DNA of 50,872 bases from an uncultured Lachnospiraceae bacterium (lineage in GTDB: Bacteria; Bacillota; Clostridia; Lachnospirales; Lachnospiraceae). Location: NCBI GenBank assembly GCA_902775485.1, contig CACYMJ010000024.1, positions 37,733 to 88,604 on the forward strand, in the 5' to 3' direction. A program made the position numbers and the translations under genes. Below, piece after piece: positions 43,907-50,872 of the stretch; the stretch's first letter is position 1; each line of letters starts with the position of its first letter. The notes below the pieces were generated by a model. The model was given only the letters and a program-made list of their open reading frames with translations. It was not told where the DNA came from and made no database searches.

Positions 43907-45025
43907 ATGAACATTGTTTTGGAACATCTGACAAAGCGATTCCCCAATCGTAACAAAAAGCTCGGCGGTGAGGTGACCGCGGTCAATGATTTTGACTTCG
44001 AGATACCCGACGGCACACTTGTGGGCCTTTTGGGTCCTTCGGGATGCGGTAAATCGACAACGCTGAATCTGATCTCGGGGCTTGAGAAGCCGACCGAGGG
44101 CAGGATATATTTCGGCGGCAGCGATGTGACCTCGCTTCCCGCGCAGGATAGGGGAGTCGGACTGGTATTTCAGAGCTATGCGCTCTATCCGCATCTTACG
44201 GTTCTTGATAACATCAAGTTCCCGCTCGAAAACCTTCGCGGCGCCGATAAGCTGACAAAGGAAGAGATGAACTCGCGTGCACTCGAAGCGGCAAAGCTTG
44301 TGCAGATAGACCAGCTCATGGAGAGAAAACCTTCGGAGCTGTCCGGCGGTCAGCAGCAAAGAGTTGCGATAGCAAGAGCTCTTGTCAAGACACCGAGAGT
44401 CCTGCTTCTTGACGAGCCACTGTCGAATCTTGACGCAAGACTCCGCCTGCAGACGAGGGAAGAGATCCGCAGGATCCAGAGAGAGACAAAGATCACAACC
44501 GTGTTTGTAACACATGACCAGGAAGAGGCAATGAGCATATGCGATCTGATCGTTGTCATGAAGGACGGCGAGATGATGCAGATGGGAAAACCACAGGACG
44601 TTTACGACGATCCCGTAAATCTGTTTGTTGCGAAGTTCCTCGGAACACCTCCGATAAATGTTTTTTCCGGAAAGATAAAAAACGGGATGCTGTATATCGG
44701 AAAGGATGTGATACTTACATCATTCGATCTGACCGAAGATAAGGATGTTTATGTTGCGATAAGACCGGAGGGATTCATACCTGATCCGAACGGACCGTTC
44801 AAGTGCGAAATGGGACGTCTTGAGGTTATGGGAAGGGATGTGAGCATCGTAAGCTTCCATGACAATAATCTGAACGACTCGGGTCTGATCCGCTCGATCG
44901 TCGATGCGGATGACGTGACCGATCTTAGTGCGGATGATATCAGGTTTTCGCTAAAGCCACACAAGGTACTCCTGTTTGATAAGGATACGCAGGAACGTAT
45001 AAGATTTGAGGTGCGCAATGGTTAA
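43907..45025 (+). CDS. Sugar-type ABC importer ATP-binding protein (UgpC/MsmK-like)
   Basis: The 372-residue product has an ABC ATPase domain (Walker A GPSGCGKST at 43-51; LSGGQQQR from residue 145; DEPLSNLDARLR; switch His in VFVTHDQEE) and a C-terminal TOBE/OB-fold extension of about 130 residues typical of CUT1 carbohydrate importers. CAGGAGAATGA precedes the ATG. It powers the two permeases encoded next. In many Gram-positives one such ATPase serves several importers; here it is linked to one system. Confidence 0.94.
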   Translation: MNIVLEHLTKRFPNRNKKLGGEVTAVNDFDFEIPDGTLVGLLGPSGCGKSTTLNLISGLEKPTEGRIYFGGSDVTSLPAQDRGVGLVFQSYALYPHLTVLDNIKFPLENLRGADKLTKEEMNSRALEAAKLVQIDQLMERKPSELSGGQQQRVAIARALVKTPRVLLLDEPLSNLDARLRLQTREEIRRIQRETKITTVFVTHDQEEAMSICDLIVVMKDGEMMQMGKPQDVYDDPVNLFVAKFLGTPPINVFSGKIKNGMLYIGKDVILTSFDLTEDKDVYVAIRPEGFIPDPNGPFKCEMGRLEVMGRDVSIVSFHDNNLNDSGLIRSIVDADDVTDLSADDIRFSLKPHKVLLFDKDTQERIRFEVRNG

Positions 45026-45914
45026 GACGGGTAAGCTCAAAGGATGGCTCTATCTTCTGCCGGCCATACTGTTTCTCGGAGTGTTCATGCTCTATCCCCT
45101 GTTTGATGTTTTCATCTACTCATTCGAGGAAGGGTATAACTTTGCGACGCAGTCGTTTTTCGGAACGGGCATTTACAATTACTCCTATGTTCTTCGTGAC
45201 CCATATTTCATACAGGCGCTTAAGAACACGTTCATCATCGTCATAATCACGGTGCCGCTCTCAACGCTTGTGGCACTGTTCATATCCCTCGGACTGTCTT
45301 CGATAAAACCGCTGAGGGAGCTGTATCAAACGGTGTACTTTCTTCCGTATGTAACAAACACCCTTGCGGTCGGACTCGTGTTCATGATCCTCTTTAAGAA
45401 GACGGCATATTCGGACGGGCTTGTGAACATGCTCATAAACCTGTTCGGAGGCGAGAGTGTTGATTTTATCACGGGACCTTATGCGGCCAAGATGTTTGTC
45501 ATGTGCTTTTACACGATTTGGGTCGTGCTTCCGTTTAAGATCCTGATCCTCACATCCGCGCTCGCATCGGTGCCGAAGGTTTATTACAGCGCCGCGCAGG
45601 TGGACGGTACGAGACCGTGGAGGATCTTTTACAAGATCACGCTCCCGATGATTTCACCGATGATATTTTACCTGGTGATAACGGGATTTATCGGAGCGTT
45701 CAAGGCGTATTCGGACGAGGTCGCACTGTTCGGCACAGACCTTAATTCTGCGGGAATGAACACGATAGTCGGATACATTTATGACATGCTCTACGGTAAT
45801 TCGGGCGGATATCCGTCGTATGCGAGTGCGGCGGCGATAATACTGTTTGTGATAGTACTGACGATCACACTCATCAATCTGATGGTCAGCAAAGGCCTTG
45901 GCAGCAGATCGTAA
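45018..45914 (+). CDS. ABC importer permease (MalF/UgpA-like)
   Basis: I start at ATG 45018, which overlaps the ATPase end by eight bases; a TTG four codons earlier is the alternative. The product (298 residues) has about six membrane spans, the first at LYLLPAILFLGVFMLYPLF, and the EAA loop that contacts the ATPase, AAQVDGTRPWRIFYKITLP. It is the UgpA/MalF-type half of a CUT1 carbohydrate importer. Confidence 0.93.
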   Translation: MVKTGKLKGWLYLLPAILFLGVFMLYPLFDVFIYSFEEGYNFATQSFFGTGIYNYSYVLRDPYFIQALKNTFIIVIITVPLSTLVALFISLGLSSIKPLRELYQTVYFLPYVTNTLAVGLVFMILFKKTAYSDGLVNMLINLFGGESVDFITGPYAAKMFVMCFYTIWVVLPFKILILTSALASVPKVYYSAAQVDGTRPWRIFYKITLPMISPMIFYLVITGFIGAFKAYSDEVALFGTDLNSAGMNTIVGYIYDMLYGNSGGYPSYASAAAIILFVIVLTITLINLMVSKGLGSRS

Positions 45915-45929
45915 CACAAGAGGTAAGAC

Positions 45930-46760
45930 ATGGCGGGAAAGATCAAAAAGTTTTTTATATATCTCGGACTGACATTGTGGGCTTTTATAGTCCTGTTTCC
46001 TTTTTACTGGATGATACTCTCATCGGTAAAAAGCTACAGTTCATATAACAGGGATTATGTGCCGAAGTTTTTTACCGCATCGCCCACTATGCAGAACTAT
46101 GCGGATGCGTTCTCGGCGGTACCTCTTGCGAGATACCTTCTCAACACCCTGTTCTTTACCGTTGCAACGACTCTTATCATGCTCGTTGTCATCACGCTTG
46201 CGGCATTTGCGTTTGCAAGGCTTGATTTTGCGGGGAAGAACACTGTGTTCGCACTGTTCCTGGCATTGATGATGATACCGCAGGAACTCGTTGTCATCAC
46301 GAACTTCGTAACGATCACGAACTTAAATCTCCGGAATACGTTTACCGGACTCATACTGCCGTCCGTTACATCCGTTTTTTACATCTACCTTCTGAAAGAG
46401 AATTTCGAGCAGGTAGGGGATGATCTGTATAAGGCATCAAAGGTCGACGGCACATCGGATCTTCGCTATCTGATGCGGGTGCTGATCCCCATATGCCGGC
46501 CGACCATGATAACGATAGTCATACTCAAGGTCATAGAGTGCTGGAATTCATTCGTATGGCCGAGGCTTATCACCGACAAACAGGAATACTATCTTGTTTC
46601 AAACGGCATACAGCAGATCCGTGAGAACGGTTTCGGAAGGGAAAACATTCCCGCGATGATGGCGGCCGTCGTGATCATCTCGCTTCCGCTGATCATACTG
46701 TTCCTTGTATTTCGCGACAAGATCATGGAAGGTGTTGCAACGGGAGGTACAAAGGGATGA
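45930..46760 (+). CDS. ABC importer permease (MalG/UgpE-like)
   Basis: The 276-residue product has about six spans beginning LGLTLWAFIVLFPFYWMILS, and an EAA loop ASKVDGTSDLRYLMRVLIP. It fits the MalG/UgpE half of the importer. AAGAGGTAAGAC precedes the ATG and its stop overlaps the binding-protein start (ATGA). Confidence 0.93.
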   Translation: MAGKIKKFFIYLGLTLWAFIVLFPFYWMILSSVKSYSSYNRDYVPKFFTASPTMQNYADAFSAVPLARYLLNTLFFTVATTLIMLVVITLAAFAFARLDFAGKNTVFALFLALMMIPQELVVITNFVTITNLNLRNTFTGLILPSVTSVFYIYLLKENFEQVGDDLYKASKVDGTSDLRYLMRVLIPICRPTMITIVILKVIECWNSFVWPRLITDKQEYYLVSNGIQQIRENGFGRENIPAMMAAVVIISLPLIILFLVFRDKIMEGVATGGTKG

Positions 46761-48340
46761 GAAAAAAGATCGTCTGTATGTTTCTTGCGCTCATATCTGC
46801 CGCGATGCTTGCAGGATGCCACGGATCAAAGGGCATGCCGGAGTTTGGCATGCCGGAGACATTTGATGACTCAAGGACATATAACATCACGTTCTGGGCC
46901 AAGAACGATACAAACAAGGTGCAGAGCGACATATACAAAAAAGCGATCGCGGACTTTACCGCGCTGTATCCGAACATAAATGTGAACCTGCGCCTGTATA
47001 CCGATTACGGGAAGATCTATAACGATGTAATTACGAACATCTCAACGCACACGACACCGAACGTCTGCATAACCTATCCGGATCATATCGCGACATACAT
47101 GCGCGGCATAAACGTTGTTGTCCCGCTTGATGAGCTTGCCGCATCGCCGGCATACGGACTTGGCGGATCGGATCTTAGGTTTGACGGACCGGGCAGCGAA
47201 GAGATCATCCCCGAGTTCTTAAAAGAGTGCAGGCTCGACGATAAGCTTTATGCTCTGCCGTTCATGCGCTCAACCGAAGCGCTGTATATAAACGAGGACA
47301 TGGTAAAGGATCTCGGATATGAAGTGCCCGACGTTGTTACATGGGATTTTGTGTGGGATCTGTCCGAGAAGGCCATGAAAAAAAACGCGGACCAGACGTT
47401 TGCGATAAACGGCCAGAAGGTCCTGATCCCGTTCATCTACAAATCGACCGACAATATGATGATCTCCCAACTTCGACAGCTGAATGCGCCGTATTCGACC
47501 GCCGAAGGGGACATAGAGATATTCAACGATACGACAACGGATCTTCTGATGACGGTTGCGGATCATGCCCGGACAGGGGCATTCTCAACGTTTAAGATAT
47601 CAAGCTATCCCGGAAACTTTTTAAACGCAGGGCAGTGTATCTTTGCGATAGATTCCACTGCGGGCGCCACATGGATGGGAAGCGATGCGCCGCTTTCGGA
47701 TATCGCGGAGGAGAACAAGAGAAGCTTTACTACCGTTGTGCGTCCCATACCGCAGTTTGATCCGGATGATCCGAAGATGATATCACAGGGACCTTCCGTA
47801 TGCGTGTTCAACAAGGAGGACCCGCAGGAGGTGCTCGCATCGTGGCTGTTTGCCCAGTTCCTTCTGACCAATGACGTACAGGTCGCTTATTCTGAGACCG
47901 AGGGCTATATCCCGGTTACGAAAAAGGCTCAGGACAGCGAAGAATACAAAGAGTATCTGTCGCTTTCGGGAACGGACAGCGATCATTACGATATCAAGAT
48001 AGATGCGGCGACCCTTCTGCTCGATCATATGTCCGATACGTTCACGACCCCGGTTTTCTCGGGATCGGCATCGCTTCGTGATGCGGCAGGTGCGCTCATA
48101 GAAAACGTCGCAAAGGCCTCAAGGCGAGGCATGACCGTCGATGAAGCATATATCGCCAAGACCTATGAAGATGTCAGGAGCCTGTATAAGCTTGATGCGG
48201 CAGGAAGCCTTGCGGCAAAAAAAGATAACGCCCAGCCTTTGCCGTTTGCGTCAAAGCTTCTTATCGTATGTCTGATCGTCACGTGGATCGTGATGGGAGC
48301 GGTTTACGCGTACAGCCGGTTCCGTAAGGCCAAGTCTTGA
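46757..48340 (+). CDS. ABC importer solute-binding lipoprotein with C-terminal membrane segment
   Basis: The 527-residue product has a lipobox LAGC (Cys 21) and a type I extracellular solute-binding fold: YNITFWAKNDTNKVQSD, ALYPNINVNLR, LYALPFMRSTEALYINEDM and FAIDSTAGATWMG. About 420 residues would suffice; the rest is longer than usual. Unusually, residues 501-519 are a clear membrane span (LLIVCLIVTWIVMGAVYAY) followed by a basic tail, so the protein may be held at both ends. The gene is last in the operon, whereas binding-protein genes usually come first in this family. A short tandem repeat (GMPEF, GMPET) lies just after the lipobox. The ligand cannot be told. Confidence 0.9.
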   Translation: MRKKIVCMFLALISAAMLAGCHGSKGMPEFGMPETFDDSRTYNITFWAKNDTNKVQSDIYKKAIADFTALYPNINVNLRLYTDYGKIYNDVITNISTHTTPNVCITYPDHIATYMRGINVVVPLDELAASPAYGLGGSDLRFDGPGSEEIIPEFLKECRLDDKLYALPFMRSTEALYINEDMVKDLGYEVPDVVTWDFVWDLSEKAMKKNADQTFAINGQKVLIPFIYKSTDNMMISQLRQLNAPYSTAEGDIEIFNDTTTDLLMTVADHARTGAFSTFKISSYPGNFLNAGQCIFAIDSTAGATWMGSDAPLSDIAEENKRSFTTVVRPIPQFDPDDPKMISQGPSVCVFNKEDPQEVLASWLFAQFLLTNDVQVAYSETEGYIPVTKKAQDSEEYKEYLSLSGTDSDHYDIKIDAATLLLDHMSDTFTTPVFSGSASLRDAAGALIENVAKASRRGMTVDEAYIAKTYEDVRSLYKLDAAGSLAAKKDNAQPLPFASKLLIVCLIVTWIVMGAVYAYSRFRKAKS

Positions 48341-48364
48341 ATTATTTTCAGTTTGGTATATAAT
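48337..48364 (+). promoter_or_regulatory. Promoter of the OB-like lipoprotein gene
   Basis: TTGAAT (48337-48342) and a perfect TATAAT (48359-48364) are 16 bases apart. The -35 overlaps the stop codon of the binding-protein gene. The 50-base leader holds AAAGGAG before the ATG. Confidence 0.8.
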
Positions 48365-48424
48365 GCTAGCATGACCGCCGTAGGGCGGGATCGTTTTGGT
48401 TTTTTATATGCAAAGGAGACAATT

Positions 48425-49117
48425 ATGAAGAAATTATTTGCAGTCGTTATCGCACTTACATGTGCACTTGGACTTGTTGCATGTTCCAAGGGTGGTGACG
48501 TGGAGAAGAAGTCGGAAGGCGTCATGACCTTTGAGGAGTATCAGGCAGCAGCCGTTGATTCCGAAGTTACGATCGAAGCATACGTTCAGGCACATCAGTC
48601 ATGGTGGGACAACAAGATCACCGTTTATGCCGCTGACAAGGAAGGTGCATACTTCCTGTATGAGATGGCATGTACAGAGGAAGATGCCGCAAAGCTCAAT
48701 CCCGGAACCAAGATCAAGGCTAAGGGTTTCAAATCAGAGTGGTCCGGAGAGGTTGAGATCGTTGATGCTACATTCGAGATCGAGGATGGCAATTATATAG
48801 CACCTGCCGAGGATCTTACATCACTTCTCGGAACGGATGATCTGATCAAGCATCAGAACTGCTTCGCACTCTTTAAGGATATGACTGTTAAGTCGGTTGC
48901 TTACAAGAATGAAGAGCCCGGCGATGATATCTATGTTACATTCACAAAGGACGGCAAGGATTACGATTTCTGCCTTGAGTACTATCTCAACGGAAGCGAT
49001 GAAGCACTTTACAACCTTGTCGGAGGCCTTCAGGAAGGTCAGGTTTGTGACGTTGAGGGATTTGTTTACTGGTATGAAGGTCCCAACCCTCACATCACAA
49101 AGGTTACCGTAAAATAA
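48425..49117 (+). CDS. Lipoprotein with two OB-like repeats
   Basis: I start at ATG 48425, after AAAGGAG; an upstream in-frame ATG at 48353 lies in the promoter. The 230-residue product has a lipobox LVAC (Cys 20), then two similar beta-rich halves, each with a strand-turn pattern such as VTIEAYVQAHQSWWDNKITVYAADKEGAYFLYEM and GQVCDVEGFVYWYEGPNPHITKV. They look like OB-fold (tRNA_anti-like) domains used in exported clostridial proteins. The protein should sit on the outer membrane face. No enzyme motif is seen. Confidence 0.78.
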   Translation: MKKLFAVVIALTCALGLVACSKGGDVEKKSEGVMTFEEYQAAAVDSEVTIEAYVQAHQSWWDNKITVYAADKEGAYFLYEMACTEEDAAKLNPGTKIKAKGFKSEWSGEVEIVDATFEIEDGNYIAPAEDLTSLLGTDDLIKHQNCFALFKDMTVKSVAYKNEEPGDDIYVTFTKDGKDYDFCLEYYLNGSDEALYNLVGGLQEGQVCDVEGFVYWYEGPNPHITKVTVK

Positions 49118-49121
49118 TCAC

Positions 49122-49150
49122 TTGCATTTGCCGGTATATGGTGTTACTAT
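49122..49150 (+). promoter_or_regulatory. Putative promoter of rimP-nusA
   Basis: TTGCAT (49122-49127) and TACTAT (49145-49150) are 17 bases apart, with TG in the extended -10 position. Transcription would start near 49157, before the hairpin at 49173, giving a leader of about 75 bases. Confidence 0.6.
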
Positions 49151-49172
49151 GTATCGGTAATATGTTTAAGGT

Positions 49173-49205
49173 AAGAAGTGAGCTGTCCCGCAGCTCACTT
49201 CTTTT
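49173..49205 (+). terminator. Hairpin with short T run before rimP
   Basis: A perfect 13-pair stem (AAGAAGTGAGCTG with its complement) and a five-base loop ends in four T. It may terminate the preceding lipoprotein gene. It also lies in the likely rimP leader, so it could serve as an attenuator. Confidence 0.85.
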
Positions 49206-49233
49206 ATGAGCAGGATAAGGAGGGGCTTTTTCG

Positions 49234-49704
49234 GTGTCGAGAAAAGAGGATATTGAGCGCCGTACGGAAGAATCCGTCATGCCGATAATCGAGCGTCTGG
49301 GCTTTGAATTGTGGGATGTCGGGTACGTAAAGGAAGGCTCTGAGATGTACCTTAGGGTGTTCATTGACAAGCCCGGAGGCATAACGATAGATGACTGTGT
49401 GGATGTCTCGCGTGCCCTGTCGGACATACTTGATGCGGATGACTTTATTGAGGAAGCATATACGCTTGAGGTCAGCTCGCCGGGACTAGGAAGGAAGCTC
49501 GTTAAGGACAGGGAGTTTGAAAAGAGCATCGGACGCGATGTTGATATCAGGTTTTACAAAAACACGGATGTCGGCAAACAGACAACGGGACGGCTTGTAA
49601 GCTTTGACAAGGACAGCATCACGATAGCCGGCCAGTCGCCTCCTGACAACAGGACGTATAACAGAAGTGAGATAGCGACAGTAAGTCTGCATATAGATTT
49701 TTAA
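49234..49704 (+). CDS. rimP: Ribosome maturation factor RimP
   Basis: RimP assists assembly of the 30S subunit. The 156-residue product has the family N-domain (ELWDVGYVKEGSEMYLRVFIDK, then ISRALSD-like VSRALSDILD) and the LEVSSPGLGRKL motif, followed by the small SH3-like C-domain. GTG 49234 follows AAGGAGGGG. It precedes nusA, its usual partner in bacterial genomes. Confidence 0.94.
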   Translation: MSRKEDIERRTEESVMPIIERLGFELWDVGYVKEGSEMYLRVFIDKPGGITIDDCVDVSRALSDILDADDFIEEAYTLEVSSPGLGRKLVKDREFEKSIGRDVDIRFYKNTDVGKQTTGRLVSFDKDSITIAGQSPPDNRTYNRSEIATVSLHIDF

Positions 49705-49731
49705 TACAAACAATAAGGAGAACAAACCAAA

Positions 49732-50872
49732 ATGGCAAAGAAAGAAGTAGTAAAGGAAGATCCGGGAAAAGAGCTTCTGCTGGCTCTTGAGATATTGGAG
49801 AAGGAGAAGGACATCAGCAAAGAGGTGATGTTCGAGGCTATAGAGAATTCTCTTTTAACAGCCTGCAAACAGCATTTCGGCAAGGCCGACAACATGAGCG
49901 TTCAGATCGACAGACAGACGGGACGCTTCAAGGTATTTGCCAAAAAGACTGTTGTGATGAAGCCCGAGGATACCGTTTCCGAGATAGCAAAGGATGAAGC
50001 CAAGAAGATCGTACCCGGCGTAAAGGTCGGTGATGTGGTCGACGTGGAGATAGAGAGCAGGGATTTCGGACGTATCGCAACAACGAACGCCAAGAACGTT
50101 ATACTTCAGAAGATACGTGAAGAGGAGCGCTCGGTAGTTGTCAAGACATTCAAGGACAAAGAGCGCGGAGTCGTTACGGGTGTAGTACAAAGATATGTCG
50201 GCAAGAATGTATGCATCGATCTGGGAAAAGCTGATGCATTTCTTCCCGAGTCGGAGCAGATCCCCAGAGAGACGCTTCGCGTTAACGACCGTGTAAAGGT
50301 TTATGTTGTCGAGGTCAAGGATAACAACCGCGGACCGCGTATCTCCGTTTCACGTACGCATCCGTACCTTGTAAAGTGCCTGTTTGAATCCGAGGTTTCT
50401 GAGATAAGGGACGGAAGCGTTGAGATCAAGGCGATCGCACGTGAGGCCGGAAGCCGTACGAAGATGGCCGTATGGTCAAACAATCCCGATGTTGATCCCG
50501 TCGGTGCATGCGTAGGTATGAACGGTACGAGAGTCAATGCCGTTGTTGATGAACTTCGCGGAGAAAAGATCGATATCATCAGCTGGGATGAGAACCCCGG
50601 TATTCTCATAGAGAACGCGCTTTCACCCGCAAAGGTCGTATTCGTCATCGCGGACAGCGATGAAAAATCGGCCAAGGTTGTCGTACCCGACGACCAGTTG
50701 TCGCTTGCCATCGGTAAGGAAGGCCAGAATGCAAGACTTGCCGCAAAGCTGACCGGATTCAAGATCGATATCAAGTCAGAGACACAGGCAAAGGATACTC
50801 CGGGATTCAGACTTGAGGATTACTATGATGAAGAGGAGTACGAGGAAGGCGAATATGCCGATGAGTACGAGT
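49732..50872 (+). CDS. nusA: Transcription termination/antitermination protein NusA (3' partial)
   Basis: NusA binds RNA polymerase and nascent RNA to control pausing and termination. The frame is open from ATG 49732, after AAGGAG, to the window end with no stop, so the 3' end is missing. About 380 residues are visible: the N-terminal polymerase-binding domain (MAKKEVVKEDPGKELLLALE onward), an S1 domain near 135-200 (RGVVTGVVQRYVGKNV), and two KH domains (GACVGMNGTRVNAVVDELRGE; then SLAIGKEGQNARLAAKLTG). An acidic stretch (DYYDEEEYEEGEY) follows; Firmicutes NusA usually ends soon after, so little is missing. Confidence 0.96.
   Translation, partial: MAKKEVVKEDPGKELLLALEILEKEKDISKEVMFEAIENSLLTACKQHFGKADNMSVQIDRQTGRFKVFAKKTVVMKPEDTVSEIAKDEAKKIVPGVKVGDVVDVEIESRDFGRIATTNAKNVILQKIREEERSVVVKTFKDKERGVVTGVVQRYVGKNVCIDLGKADAFLPESEQIPRETLRVNDRVKVYVVEVKDNNRGPRISVSRTHPYLVKCLFESEVSEIRDGSVEIKAIAREAGSRTKMAVWSNNPDVDPVGACVGMNGTRVNAVVDELRGEKIDIISWDENPGILIENALSPAKVVFVIADSDEKSAKVVVPDDQLSLAIGKEGQNARLAAKLTGFKIDIKSETQAKDTPGFRLEDYYDEEEYEEGEYADEYE

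Overview
The window looks like chromosomal DNA of a Gram-positive anaerobe of the Clostridia, most likely a Lachnospiraceae member (inference from gene content and order; no rRNA is present to settle it). Pointers are a clpC/radA pair without ctsR-mcsAB, a single-chain PurL of about 1260 residues, a T-box-controlled trp operon, a CIRCE element in front of clpB, many AGGAGG-type ribosome binding sites, lipobox lipoproteins and a UgpC/MsmK-type sugar ABC system. GC content is moderate and even. I see no tRNA, rRNA, CRISPR, insertion sequence, integrase or phage gene.

Layout. 1-2.65 kb: the end of a secreted glucosaminidase-like protein and a membrane protein with a cohesin-like ectodomain and a very acidic cytoplasmic tail. 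2.66-7 kb: clpC, a small beta-rich protein and radA. 7-15.6 kb: purL, a membrane EAL-type c-di-GMP phosphodiesterase, queH and argS, tightly packed. 15.6-18.3 kb: CIRCE-controlled clpB. 18.3-21.6 kb: an exported Ser-rich protein split by a frameshift, an exported bactofilin-like repeat protein and a membrane metallophosphoesterase. 21.6-27.8 kb: a tryptophan T-box leader and trpB2-trpD-trpC-trpF-trpB-trpA.

27.9-31.9 kb is on the minus strand: a CapA-like protein, a short MurD-like ligase whose promoter suggests a leaderless mRNA, a membrane-anchored endonuclease/exonuclease/phosphatase-fold protein and a zinc-ribbon membrane protein. 32.0-40.2 kb is one long plus-strand run: chorismate mutase, a DUF815 AAA+ ATPase, ppx/gppA, ppk1, a small acidic protein, an ABC-F ATPase and a Cof-type phosphatase. 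40.2-43.9 kb: an SH3-domain membrane protein, a DUF3298-type lipoprotein and an FRG-domain protein. 43.9-48.3 kb: a sugar-type ABC importer whose binding protein is encoded last and has both a lipobox and a C-terminal membrane segment. 48.4-50.9 kb: an OB-like lipoprotein, then rimP and the start of nusA behind a hairpin-bearing leader.

How the genes fit together. Protein quality control (clpC, clpB), DNA repair (radA), GTP-linked functions (purL, c-di-GMP hydrolysis, queuosine), aromatic amino acid synthesis (trp operon, chorismate mutase) and polyphosphate turnover (ppk1, ppx) sit as separate housekeeping blocks, with cell-surface proteins between them. I found no clear mobile or defence island. 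The least explained parts are the acidic-tailed membrane protein upstream of clpC, the MurD-like/CapA-like pair, the DUF815 gene in the polyphosphate run and the doubly anchored binding protein.
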